Source: Coniella vitis (taxonomy: Eukaryota > Ascomycota > Sordariomycetes > Diaporthales > Schizoparmaceae). Taken from it: a stretch of DNA of 64,000 nt. This document shows, piece after piece, positions 1-11,087 of this stretch. The notes beneath the pieces are model-generated. The model did no database searches, was not told where the DNA came from, and saw nothing but the letters and a program-made list of their open reading frames with translations. The DNA lies in contig WUJK01000019.1 in assembly GCA_011317545.1 (NCBI GenBank), forward strand, positions 1-64,000, in the 5' to 3' direction. Positions within the stretch are counted from its first letter, which is position 1. The number at the start of each line of letters is the position of its first letter. Position numbers and translations under genes: made by a program.

Positions 1-1560
1 ATTATAAGTAATTAAAAGGGATTACCCTATTATATAAAATAATACTTAGATTTATAATTAAAGATTATAAGGAAACTATCTAATATTAAGCTATAAACTC
101 CTATCCTTATATCCTTTTATTATTAATTATTATTCCCTAAATAATACCTTAAACCGTAAAAGTCGATAGCGACTTCTTCTAACTACCTATATAATTATTA
201 GGACTATTAGTAATCCTATCGATCCTTATCGTATTATCTTTTATAACCCTAACCCTTATATTCCTTATATAAAAGATCCCTATTAATCCGTTAAGATTCC
301 GATTTACTAGTATATAGTTACGCTAGCTTATTCCTATAACCTATATAACTATAGGTTATAATACTTATTTACTTAGGAGTATTACTAATACTTTATAAAA
401 TACGATCCTATAGATACTTAATCCCCCTCCTACTAATATAGAATCTATAAAACTCCTAGAATCCGGAATAGAAGTAAAGATCTTCCCCTAGTATTATAGT
501 ATTATCTATAGAACCTAGGAAAAAGGAAAAGCGGAGGTAGGGCTACCCTTAGAGAGAATATCCTACCTAGAAAGGGATAAAGGTAAAAGAAAATAGGATA
601 AAGGGGGAAGGGTAGTATATTCCTAAAGAGATACGGACCGAAGGCGAAAGGGAAGCGTTTCGAAAGGGCTTAGAAAGGGGAATATAAAGGAAAGAAAGAG
701 AGGAAGAGGATAGAAGAGAGGTAAAGAAAGGCGTAAAAGATAAAGGGAGAAAGAAAGATAAGGATTAGAACCCGTAAAGATAGAAAGATATAGAAGAGGT
801 AAAGAGAAACTACGCTAAATAATCTTCTAAGCGGAATAAAGCCTTTATTCGCGTAGAGTAAGTCGTTATATATACCTACCGTACTATCGAAACCCCCCCC
901 CCCTACCGGCCTATTCGGTAGAAGGATCGTACCCTATTATATAATAGGGCCGAGCGCTATCCTTAGGGGGTAAAGGGAGAAGAAAAAAAAAAAAAAGGAT
1001 AAGGAAAACCTAAGAAAATAACTAAAAACGAGGGAAACCCTAACGCTATAGGAATCCTCCTATAACGAGAACCGAATATAAGAGTAAACCGTAAGGTATA
1101 AAACGAGTATACTTATTACGCGCTTTAACGATCGCTAGATAAATATAATACCCGAAGGAAATAAGGAGAATCTATAATAAGCGGGTAAAATATAGGTAGA
1201 TAAATCCGCAACCGAATTATAATCGGCCCCCTAGCCTTATTAAGAGGGTATATAAGCGGGCCCTATAATAGTATTCTATATCTAAGCACCCGGATATTAG
1301 CCGGGAGCCGATACGCTTACTATAATTAGTTTCCTATCCGTCTAGCCGACCGCTATACTAATATAGTAAGCCTATTATTATATAAGCCTCCCTCTTTAAC
1401 TAAGCGAACCTAACCTATAGGGAATTTATTTCCTATAGGTTATATAATATACCTATTCCTAAATACCGACGGTAGGCCTAGCGGGTTTAGCGGGCTATAT
1501 AAGCGCTAGGCCGAGTAGGATTATAGGAGGGAGAGATAAGACGAAGATAAAGGATAAAGA
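1..1560. other. no recognisable gene; low-complexity mixture
   Basis: I see no coherent reading frame here. Contents: a short telomere-like stretch near 246-262, strongly purine-rich plus-strand sequence at about 530-830, a C11 run at 893-903 and an A-rich tract near 984-996. The C-run resembles those that border the tandem arrays at 50.9 and 61.9 kb, but no array adjoins this one. From about 1,150 onward the sequence looks more coding-like and may be the 5-prime part of the next gene. Confidence 0.5.
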
Positions 1561-2790
1561 AGATAAATAAGAGGCGAGTAATACCCCGCTACTAATCGTT
1601 CGTAATTATAAAGTTATTATATATAATATCTACTAAAGGGATATTAGTATATAGGGATATATATATATAATACGCTTATATAAGCAAGCCTTTATAGCCG
1701 AGATTTAGGCCGGGCCTAAAGTAGGCTAATAATATAAGTAACTCGATATAAGCTTCCCTACCTTCTTATACCGCTACCCCTAATACCTAGCCGACGAACT
1801 CGCTTAGGTAACCTATACGATATAGCGTATAAGCGTAGTACGCCTATATAAACGATAGGAACCGCCTATCTAAGCCGACCTAGGGCTCTATTACTTAATA
1901 GAGATAATAGTAGCGAGCGGCGATTAGACTACTATTTAGGAAGGGGCCTAAGGTATTATCTTAATATATAGAGAGTAGAAGGATTTACTCGACCTAAGCG
2001 GCTAGCTTAACGATAATATAATTATAAAGCTAGGGATAATTTAATACTACTTTACGAACTAAAGGGCGGAAACGGCCGGGCGGAAGCAATATATATATAT
2101 ACTCGATCTCTATAAGGTTACGAAAGTCTTTATTATAAAGCCCTACTAGGTCGCTAACTAACTATAGGGCCTTATACGGAATATATACCCTATATAGCGC
2201 CTACGCTTAGAGAAAGAGTATAAGCTAATCTTAATCCCCTAATACGCTAATAGCTATTAGACCCTAGTAGTTCTCGATATAACGAACCGGCTTATACTCT
2301 CTTTCGACTTACTTAGGAATATAGAGTATAGATAGTAAGAATATAAGCGTATTAAAGTCTAGTTAGGGAAGCAGCTTATACTAAACTTACCTATCCTATC
2401 CGGATAGCGATCGAAGCAGATCCCCTATATATAATAGTATAATAATTCCGACTATAGCGTATAAATACTACTAAATATACTCTATATCCTATAGGATAAT
2501 AACCCCCTCCGATTCTAGGAGGAGGTATAATAATAACGAATACCGATAGTATACTATTTCCTAGCCTATCTAATTCTTATAAAGGGCTTTATACGGGGTA
2601 ATAAACTCGATCCCTACTCTATATATAATAACCTATAGCTATAATAATAGTAAGAGATTAGATTTTATAAGAGGATAGTAAGGTTATAGCGTAAGGGTAA
2701 AGGGGTCGATACTTACGGGTTTACCCGTAGGGATATAATACCCCTATACTCGAATAGTAGTAGAATAATAAGGATAGTTTCGATAAAGAG
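1560..2790 (+). pseudogene. unidentified RIP-degraded gene
   Basis: A coherent plus-strand frame is clearest from about 2,170 to 2,760, interrupted only by TAA/TAG codons that read naturally as Gln (for example in runs written YII-stop-stop-FRL and GRY-stop-stop-PPP). The reconstructed protein is rich in Gln, Leu, Arg and Tyr, with a PPPILGGG segment around 2,500-2,525. No catalytic motif, signal peptide or membrane segment is visible and I do not recognise the family. The 5-prime limit is not defined because ATG codons have been removed. It lies about 0.9 kb upstream of family member A on the same strand, separated by purine-rich spacer and a palindrome. It could belong to the same composite module. 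Confidence 0.45.
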
Positions 2791-2799
2791 AAAAGAGTA

Positions 2800-3720
2800 G
2801 TAATCCTATATAAATTAAGCTAAAAAAAGGCCGACCCTATAGATAAGCAAAGTAAAACCGTATACGTTAGAAAAAAAAAAATAAATAAAAAAAAAAAAAG
2901 AAAGAGAAGAAAGAACGAATCGGAAGGGAAGCGAAGGAGAACGAGAAGATAGGTAGGGTAAAGAGAAACCGTAGGATAGCGAGATCGAGCGAAAAGATAA
3001 AGAAGGATTCGTAAGCGTAAAAGGACCTACTTCTTATTAGGAGTTCCTAATAAGAAATAGGTCCTTTATAACCCTAGCTTAGGCGGATAACGGGCTAGGG
3101 AACGCCTTAAGAGGCTAAGTAGAGAGGAGGCGGCTAGAAGAAATATAAAGAGATATACTCGAAAACCGAAGAGGAATAAAAGGTTCGAAGTACTCGGGCG
3201 TATTATAAGCTAACCTAAGTTACCCGAAGACCTAAACCCTATAGGACTTTACTTTTAGAAAATAGCTATAGAAACGAAATATACTAGAGGGTTACCCTTT
3301 ATAAAACCTAGTAGGAAGGTAGAGAGTATAGGGTTAAATCGATAACCCCTCTTAGAAAAGTATAAAAAAGAAAAGAAAAGGAGAGAAGAAAAAAAAAAAA
3401 AAATAAAAAAAAAAAAAAAAAAAAGGAAGAGAAGGAGAAGAAGGAAAGAGAGGTTCTAAATAAACCTAAAAGGAAGAGGTAAAGAAAACGAAAAAGAAAG
3501 CGGGAAAAGGACCGGTAAAGAGGATAATATTACTATACGCTAAAGTATAGAGGAAAAGAAAAGAAAAGAAAATAAACCGAAACGAGAATAGAGAGACCGA
3601 AAGGGACCTATAAAAGATTAAAGTCTATAAATACCTCGAGAGACCGCTATACGTATATCTAAGTTCCGAAGCTAGAGCGTTTTAAAGCGATTATCCTAAT
3701 AGAGAAGAGAGAGAATAGTA
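2800..3720. other. purine-rich spacer with poly-A tracts
   Basis: The plus strand is overwhelmingly purine, with A tracts at about 2,870-2,899 and 3,389-3,424 (interrupted once by T). Apart from the palindrome at 3,023-3,064 I see nothing gene-like. Purine-only sequence contains no CA or TG, so this composition is immune to further RIP. Confidence 0.6.
3023..3064. repeat. 42-bp GGACC palindrome (dispersed copy)
   Basis: An inverted repeat that begins GGACCTACTTCTTATTAGGA and ends with its near-complement down to GGTCC, with no loop. It has the same 42-bp length and nearly the same sequence as the palindromes in the tandem array at 57.6-58.2 kb, so it is a dispersed member of that family. The few mismatches between arms are transitions. 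Confidence 0.8.
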
Positions 3721-5861
3721 ACTACCTATTATTAGCCCTAGCGATAAGCCCGGCTAACCGCTTAATTATATTTAGGAAGTAAGGTAGAGAGCTCGATAAA
3801 CTAGATATAGTTCGCGCCCTATAGATTATAGCTTTCGGTAGCGATCGATTATAGGGTAATTAGGAAGCGGCGCTATATATATAACCGGATCGGGGTATTA
3901 AAGCTATCGATAATCCCCTATTACTTAAAAGGGGGTATATCGGAAATAAATAGGAAGAGATCGGTATTATAAAGGAGGGCCGGCGTTATTAGGAGTAGGA
4001 GATATATAAGAACCGTATTTAGCGGATAGTTATAAAAGAGGAGAATATAAGCGGGGGGCTCTGCCGGACCTATAAAGGGTATATATAGAAGGTAATAAGT
4101 ATTAAAAAGCGTAAAAAGGCTGGTAAATTTCGGCGAGCTTTCTTAAATTAGATCGAGAGATATAGTAAACGGCTAGGCGGTAATTAAAATAGCGATACTT
4201 ATTTTAATAACCCGTTCCGTATATTACTTAAACCCTTATATCTAGGTATAAAGGGCGAGGACGGGTATAGGATAGCTAATAAGGGCGGAGGGGGTAACCT
4301 AGGTAAGGTACGGATAAAGGGAGGCTTATTATAGATTATAAAGCGGTAAAGGGTTTATAGTATTCTATATAATACGGATTAGGGCCTTAAGGATAAAGGT
4401 ACGGGTAGGTATAAGCCCCGGGCTGCTTTCTTATTCCTAAGCTTTAAACGCCTCCTTAAATATACGCTCGAGGAGGTCCGCTATACGTATATATAGCTAC
4501 TGGAAAGGGGTAGGGGGGTTAGTATCGGGCGGTATACTTACTTTATATACTAGCTATTAGATCGGAGGGAGCGCTAGGAATAGGAGATCGGCGGAAGGCT
4601 AATCCTTATAAAGGAAGAGGGTAAAGGGGGCGAATATAGCTTAGAGCGTATAGAGTAAGGCGGCGTTAGGCGTAAGGGGCTTACTCGGCGTTTTATTCTC
4701 GGTATATATCCGATAAGCCTAAAGTAGTAAGGCCTAATCGCTATAGAGAGAAGTAAACTCTAATATACCCTTTAGGAAGGGCGATATATCTACGGGAAAG
4801 AAACGGTTATACTATTTCTCCTATTACTATTAGAAATATATAAGCGGGGTATATTAGGTAGCCGAGCCCTCCTCGAATAGGGTATTATAAAGCGGAAAGA
4901 GATAGAGCGGATAGGTAGTAATAGCGCTAAGCTCGGTAAATAGCGAAAAGGGTAGGCGTAGGGAGCCCCTAATTAAGCCCTAATAGCCCTAATACTCGTT
5001 TATTACTATAATACCGGCGGTAAATAAAAGCTTTTATAATTAAAAGCCCTTTAGGAAGGAATCGGTCCTACTAATAGGGATAAGGACGATTTAGCTCGCT
5101 ATATTATAGCCGGTTTAGAGCTTTATATAAAGATCTATTATATCGCTATCGGTAAACCGGTAGCCCTTTATTATTAAGGAGAGTATAAGGAACTTAGTTA
5201 TATAGAGTATATCCGCCTTACGGAGCTAGTTCTTAGCGAGTAAAGGCGGTATAATAACTACGCCCGGGGTATTAGAAAGGTACCCCTTATAAAGGCGATA
5301 GGTAATCGACCCGGGTATATACGGGTAGAGCGCTTAGGTCGATATCTATAAGGGGTAACGGAGGCTAGCGGATATAAGGTAATCCCGGGCTAGATATATA
5401 GCTATATCCGAAGAAATAGGCGTATTCTATTAGAATACTAATACCTAATTCTACGCTATAAGTATACGGGCCTATATAAAGAGGTATACTAGGAGAAGGG
5501 TAATTTTATTAAAGCTTATATCCTAGCTAATTATACGCTTATAGACCCCTATAAAGAGAGGATCGGTAAATAGAGAGTAGAGCGTAAGGGCTTAGTAAAG
5601 GTAGAGGTTATAGCCGAGGCCCGGGATTATAACCCGCTTATCCTCCGTTTTACGCCTATCGAATAGGGAGAAAGGCGGTAAGCTATTCTATAGCGGTAGA
5701 TATAGATATAGGGGGGCTAGGGGAGGGCGAGGCGTATAAAGCGTAGGCGGTATAATAAAGGCGGCGGTAAAGGTAGCGGTAATAAAGGTAGCGGCGGTAG
5801 AAGGCGTTTATTAAGCGAGCGGAGTAATAGCTTAGGAACGGGAAGAGGTATAATTAGATAG
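3720..5861 (+). pseudogene. family A/B/C gene, copy A
   Basis: One of three paralogues with no recognised function. The frame begins near a conserved block reading L-L-A-L-A-I-S-P-A-N-R-L (LALA at 3,732) followed by FRK and E-L-D-K-L-D motifs. Shared landmarks follow in the same phase: L-V-Y-Y-Y-N-T-G-G-K near 4,998-5,030, A-Y-I-L-A-N at 5,514 and A-E-A-R at 5,613. LALA to ILAN is 594 codons here, 588 in copy B and 602 in copy C, with no net frameshift; stops inside are TAA/TAG. Unlike B and C, the frame runs about 80 codons past the AEA block into a basic, Gly-rich tail (GKGSGNKGSGGRRR), which could bind nucleic acid. No known domain is evident. Start assignment is approximate. Confidence 0.75.
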
Positions 5862-5954
5862 ATAGGAATAGGGTAGAGAGGGCGTTAGCTATAAGGTATA
5901 CTTCCGGAGTATATAAAGGCTAGCGATCCGCGATAGATTAGGTATATAATATAG

Positions 5955-6660
5955 GGCCGATGATAGAAACCCTTTCGGGGGAGGAGCGCTTATCCGTTTT
6001 AGTTCGAGAGAATCTCCCTATAGAGAAGAGACCTCTAAAAGCGATATATTAATAGAGGAATACTCGAAGAGAGAGTTAGCTTCCGTTAAGTTTAGTAAAG
6101 AGGAAAGATCCGTTTTTTACTTATTTACTTACCCGCTTACTCCGGGAGCGAGCGAATTATAATATAGGTTAAGGGCCTTAAGTTCGGTAGAAAGTATATA
6201 ATCGTCCCCTGCTTCGGTAGGGATTAGCTCTATTAGAGCGCTTAGAACCGAGTAAAAGGGGACTTAAGCCCGATCGTTTAAAAGAAGGTTAGTAAGATTC
6301 TAAAGCGCTTATTAGCTATCTAGAAGAAAGGGATACGCCTAGTTCGTTGGTATTTATAATATAACCTTAATAGATAGCGGATATAAATTATATACTAACG
6401 ATTATATCTCTTTAAGCTATTTCTAAAAGGCGGTAAAATTATACTTATACCGGAGAGGATAATCGGGATAAGGTAGGAGCCGAAAGCTTTAAAAGGGTAT
6501 ACTTTATTCCTAAAAGGTAAAAGAATAACGGAAATAGATATTATCCGGGTTAATACCTAAGGCGTAGGTATAAAAAGGGGAAGAGGGTACCGATTCCTCC
6601 TAATCTTATAAAGTAGATAGGCTAAAGGGTAGTATAGAAGGAGGTTAAAAATCTATAGGT
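5955..6660 (+). pseudogene. unidentified gene downstream of copy A
   Basis: A coherent plus-strand frame of roughly 230 codons follows copy A after about 90 bp. It is rich in Lys, Arg, Leu and Glu, with segments such as KRKDPFFTYLLTRLL near 6,100 and LKGGKIILIPERIIGIR near 6,430. All interruptions are TAA/TAG. Spacing and strand suggest it was co-oriented with copy A, possibly a downstream exon or second gene of the same unit. At the B and C loci this position is instead occupied by convergent minus-strand genes. The family is not recognised. Confidence 0.5.
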
Positions 6661-7060
6661 AAGAATCGATAGCGGTATAGGGTAAAGAGTATAGAAAGAA
6701 TAAAGATAAGATAGGATAAGAAGGAAAAGGGGTAAAAAGGATATAAATAATATAGGAGAGAGGGTAATTATAAAATAAAGGGTTCTCGATATAGAGAAGG
6801 AGAGCTAACCGGGCTTATCGGATTAAAGAAGAAGGAGAAGGGGAGAAAGGAATAAAGGGTTTATATAGAGATAACGAAAGGCGTAGTATATAGCCGAATA
6901 ATTACGTTAAGATAAAGACGGTAAAAGCGGAACCGCGGGGTATTCTTTAGATATAAATAGAAATAAAAGCGTTCCGGAAGGAATAAAAGGTAAAGAGAGG
7001 AAGAAAAGAAGAAGGATAAGGTAGATACGATATAAGAAAAGGGCGTATAAGAAGGAAAAT

Positions 7061-7093
<33 letters not shown>

Positions 7094-7800
7094 TAGAGTA
7101 AGGAGAAAACGAGAAGGTAGAGGTAAAGGCGTAAGCCCGGTATATAGGCCGGATAAGGGGGATAGAAAGGATAAACCTAAAGAATAATAGAAAAAAAAGA
7201 AAGATAAACCCGAAAGCGAGGAGAGAGAAGAGGATAAGGAAACGAAGACTCGAATCCTCTTTCTATATATAGATAGGGTAAAACGTTATTAGGGAGTACG
7301 GAAGAACTATATATCTCTTTTTATACGCTTTTCTTTTATAAATATTAGATAGAAAATAGAGACCTTTTAGAGAACCCTAATAAGCGAACGGTAAAAAGAG
7401 TATCTTACCCTACCCTACCCCCTATAAGAAAGGAAAACGGAAGGAGATATTAGTAAGAAGTAAAGGATTTAGAGAGAGGAAGAGATAAGGAATATCCTTT
7501 ATTTATAGTTAGGTCCTTTTAGTTAGGGGTTTCGGATTATAGGAGGTAAGGACCCTTCGAAGGAGCGTAAGCGAAAGGGGCTAGTAATTAGGAAGTAGGG
7601 AATAGAATAGATTATCTAGCGAGAAAAGAGGAAAAAAAAGGAAAAAAAAAAAAGAACTAAATTAAAACGAAAATAAGAAAGAAATAAAGGGGTAAATATA
7701 AGGGGAAAAGTAGAATAATAGTAAAAAGAAGGAGGAGGGAATTAGGAGTAATAGATTATATTAGAGATCTCCTTCTTATCTTATAAGGTAATATAACTAG
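6660..7800. other. purine-rich gene-free spacer
   Basis: Mostly G and A on the plus strand, including an A28 tract at 7,061-7,088 and several GAAGG-type microsatellite stretches. I find no sustained reading frame on either strand. Confidence 0.6.
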
Positions 7801-7810
7801 TCTCCTCTAT

Positions 7811-9754
7811 TATATTACCTACCTTAATAAAGGAATATACCTTAACCGACCGTATTTAGCCCTAGCGATATATACGATTAATCGCTTAATACTATTTCGA
7901 AAGAGAAATAAGGAGCTTAAGGAACTAGATATAATTTACGCCTTAGATATTATAGCCCTTAGTAGTAATACTTAAAAGGCTAACGAGGAGGCGGGGCTTA
8001 TTCTATATTATCTAGGGGGCGTTAAAGGTATCGATAACGGCTTATTATATAGGGACGGGGATATCTATAGTTAGATAGAAAATATCGATATATTATAGGA
8101 GGTCCGCCTTATAAAGTAGGAGGAGATAGGTAAAAGCGGTATTAATAGGCTAGGTATAGAAGAGGAGGATATAAGGAAGATCGTTAGGGGTTAAGGAGCC
8201 TTAGGTTTTAGCTTTAAGAAGATCGAGGATAAAGGTAAACTTAGCCGAGTTTTTCTCGAGTAAAGCGAGATATTAAGTAACCGGCTATTCCTCTACTAAG
8301 GTTTTTAGCGCGCTTAGTATAACCTCGGAAAGCGGCTCCTTACTTATACGGAGCGTATATATTAGGGTAGTAAAAGGGGTAGAAAATATAATCGTATTAA
8401 AATCGTTATCGGGATATAGCGGAAAGAGGATATTAAGGTAGGGATAAAGGGAAGTATATTAGAGGGAGAGGAAGGAAGATCGCCCGGAGTTATTTAGTAA
8501 GAGTAAATTTAGGAGGATAAACTTATAGATCGGCTTAGGCTCTCCTATACCTATATACTCCTATACCCGGATAATATCCTTTAGTTTAGTTATAATAAGC
8601 GTTTAAACGCCGGTAAGTAGATCCCTAAAGGCGTCCGTTATCGCTTTATCTATAGATAGCTAAACGAAATACTAATATAGGGTAAAAGGGGGGGGTAAGG
8701 GTCCTAGAGGAGTAATAGAGGGAATACCCTATCGGAGAAAGGAGGTAAGGGGCGTAAAGGCCGCTCGAAGGTAGGGAATAGCTATATTAAAGGGCGGCTA
8801 CGAGAAGTTATATTAACTAGTTTAATAGGTATTTATTATTATCCGCTAGGAAGACCGTAGCTATATAACCTATACGAGCGCTATAATAGGTTCTTCCGCT
8901 ATAAAGCGGAAGAATAATATATAAAAGCGTATAAATTACGCGTAGAAATAGGCTAATAGCGCGTACTATATAATAGGGCCCTCTTTTAGTATAATCCCGT
9001 TTAACGGGTAGAGGAGGATAGGGTAGGGAGCGGCTATATTAAGACGTTATATAAAGCGGAACGGCCTAATTAGCGTATTCGCCGACTAGCCTTTATAATT
9101 CTAGTACTCGTTTATAGCGATTATACCGGCGGTAAAGGTAAGCCCCTATTATATAAAGCTAGAAAGAAAGTAGTCTATATTATACTAATTAATAAGGATT
9201 ATATCGCGGGCTATATTATACCCCTTAGTAATATTAAGCCGGGGTAGCGGGTATTACGGTACCGATATATAAAAGTTATATACTTATATCTATATCCGGG
9301 CGCCGGTATATAAAACGCCCGCCTCCCGGACCTAGTTATACGCTAGGGCCGGAGGTAGGAGTATAATAACGGGAGTATCGGTTAAATACCCCTTATAAAT
9401 ACTATAACTAATCGACCTAAGTATATACAGGCAGACGGGTATATATTAGTATTATATAGGATATTATAAGCCTATATCGGCCGGGAGGTTATAAGTAAGA
9501 TAAGCGGCTACTTTAAGGGAGCCGGCTAGGGCTTACTAAATATATTCGATATACTGCTAGAGCTTAATAAGGCGGCGGCGAATAAAAAAATACGCTAGTA
9601 TAAGTATTATCTTACCGAAGCTAATATCCTAGCTAATTAACTTATTAGAAAGCCCGTTATAAAGGGGGTTTTATAATATATACTAGATAATTATAGCTTA
9701 GTACTTATAAAGGTCCCGGCCGAGGCCGGGTACCCTCTATTATTATATAGCTAA
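7811..9754 (+). pseudogene. family A/B/C gene, copy B
   Basis: The best preserved member of the unknown family. The frame opens near Y-Y-I-T-Y-L-N-K-G-I-Y and passes LALA at 7,856, F-R-K-R-N-K-E-L-K-E-L-D, L-D-I-I-A-L, a central L-V-Y-S-D-Y-T-G-G-K-G-K block (about 9,100-9,145), A-N-I-L-A-N at 9,620 and A-E-A-G-Y at 9,719. It ends at a TAA at 9,752-9,754. All landmarks are in one phase over more than 620 codons, and internal stops are TAA/TAG. Its last 12 bp overlap the 3-prime end of the minus-strand Pro/Thr-repeat gene. The final stop may itself be a mutated Gln codon, but the matching arrangement at copy C argues that it is close to the true end. Function unknown. Confidence 0.78.
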
Positions 9755-11053
9755 ACGGATACCCCCTAATAGATCTCTAAAAGGTAGGTTAACCTTAGTA
9801 AAGGTAGGGGTATTATCGGTTAAATCGATTATTTTAGGGTCCGAGGCTATAAGCGGGTTTACCTTTATTAAGGCGGTAGGCTTAATAATAGGCTCCGTTT
9901 CGATAAAGGTAAAGGGCTTAATAGTAGGCTCTATCTTTATAAAAGCGGTAGGCTCGGTAGTAAGCTCCGTCTCGATAAAGGGGAGGGGCTCCTCGGTTAA
10001 ATCGATTACTTTAGAGTTCGAGGCTATAAGCGGGTTCGCTTTTATAAAAGCGGTAGGCTTAGTAATAGGTTCCGTCTCGATAGAGGCGGTAAGCTTAATA
10101 ATAGGATTAGTATTTATAAAAGCGGGGGGCTTAATAATAGGCTCTATCTCGATAAAGGCGGTAGGCTTAATAATAGGATTAGTATTTCTAGAGGCGGTAG
10201 GTTTAATAATAGGCTTTATCTCGATAAAGGCGGTAGGCTTAATAATAGGATTAGTATTTCTAGAGGCGGTAGGCTTAATAGTAGGATTAGTATTTCTAGA
10301 GGCGGTAGGCTTAATAGTAGGCTCCGTCTCGATAAAGGTAGTAGGCTTAGTAATAGGATTAGGGTTTCTAGAGGCGGTAGGTTTAATAGTAGGCTCTATC
10401 TCTATAGGGGCGGGAGGCTTAGTAATAGGCTCCGGGTTTCTAGAGGCGGTAGGTTTAATAGTAGGCTCCGTCTCTATAGGGGCGGGAGGCTTAGTAATAG
10501 GCTCCGTTTTAGAGGCGGGGGGCTTAGTAGTAGGCTTAATAGTTATAAAGGTAGTAGGCGCGGTAATAGGCTTTATCTTCGCAGGGGTAATAATAATAAA
10601 CTTCGACCTTCTAGAGGTAGTAGGCGTAGTAATAGGCTTTATCTTTATAGGGGTAATAATAATAAACTTCGACCTTCTAAAGGCCGTAAGCGTAGTAATA
10701 GGCTTTATCTTCGCGGGGGTAATAATAATAGACTTCGACCTTCTAGAGGCCGTAGGTATAGTAATAGGCTTCGGCTTTATAAAGGCTATAGGCGGGGTAG
10801 TAGACTTTATCTTAGGAGTAGCTATAGAGTTGGTAGTAGGCTTTTCCTTCGTAGGAGGTATAATTATAGGCTTTAGCTTAATAAAGGCTATAGGCTCGAT
10901 AATAAGAAGAGACTTATTAAGGGCGGGGGGTATAAAGGGAGGGTCTAGCTCTATACTAAGAGGGTTAGTAGATATAGGCGGCGGAGTAGCAGCTTCCTCC
11001 TTAACGGTAGGCAGGATCTTATTATTATCGAGATATATTAGATCCTCGCTTAG
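9743..11053 (-). CDS. Pro/Thr-repeat protein, 437-codon open frame with V/I-I-D-L-T motifs
   Basis: A fully open minus-strand frame from 11,053 down to a TAA at 9,743-9,745, remarkable in a window where almost every gene is riddled with stops. It has no ATG. The codon before it is a TAG that may be a mutated Gln, so the original gene probably began further upstream. The N-terminal 60 residues are acidic then Pro-rich; most of the rest is a degenerate repeat of K-P-T-A-S-R-N-T-N-P-I-I or K-P-T-A-F-I-E-T-E-P-I-T units. Near the C-terminus there are two motifs, K-V-I-D-L-T-E-E and K-I-I-D-L-T-D-N, which match the known form of SUMO-interacting motifs (hydrophobic core followed by acidic residues). 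It converges on copy B with a 12-bp overlap. It probably survived because the encoded protein has almost no Gln, Trp or His. Expression is doubtful without a start codon. Confidence 0.6.
   Translation of the reverse strand, partial: LSEDLIYLDNNKILPTVKEEAATPPPISTNPLSIELDPPFIPPALNKSLLIIEPIAFIKLKPIIIPPTKEKPTTNSIATPKIKSTTPPIAFIKPKPITIPTASRRSKSIIITPAKIKPITTLTAFRRSKFIIITPIKIKPITTPTTSRRSKFIIITPAKIKPITAPTTFITIKPTTKPPASKTEPITKPPAPIETEPTIKPTASRNPEPITKPPAPIEIEPTIKPTASRNPNPITKPTTFIETEPTIKPTASRNTNPTIKPTASRNTNPIIKPTAFIEIKPIIKPTASRNTNPIIKPTAFIEIEPIIKPPAFINTNPIIKLTASIETEPITKPTAFIKANPLIASNSKVIDLTEEPLPFIETELTTEPTAFIKIEPTIKPFTFIETEPIIKPTALIKVNPLIASDPKIIDLTDNTPTFTKVNLPFRDLLGGIRLAI
9880..10790 (-). repeat. imperfect minisatellite coding the KPTA/KPIT repeats
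   Basis: Tandem units of about 39-42 bp and multiples, seen on the plus strand as recurring AGGCGGTAGGCTTAATAATA followed by alternating GGATTAGTATTTCTAG or GGCTTTATCTCGATAAA. Unit lengths are multiples of three, which preserves the minus-strand frame. A plus-strand frame at 10,830-11,057 is an antisense shadow of the same gene. Confidence 0.8.
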
Positions 11054-11087
11054 CTAGTATATAGAGGACGGACCGACTATAAGGACG

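Noticed and set aside
246..262. telomere repeat near the left end
   Set aside because: Only about two degenerate CCCTAA units, internal to the window and without an array.
10830..11057. 75-codon plus-strand open frame
   Set aside because: It starts at TTG and lies antisense to the longer 437-codon minus frame, whose codons fit the repeat units and continue through non-repeat sequence. It is a shadow.
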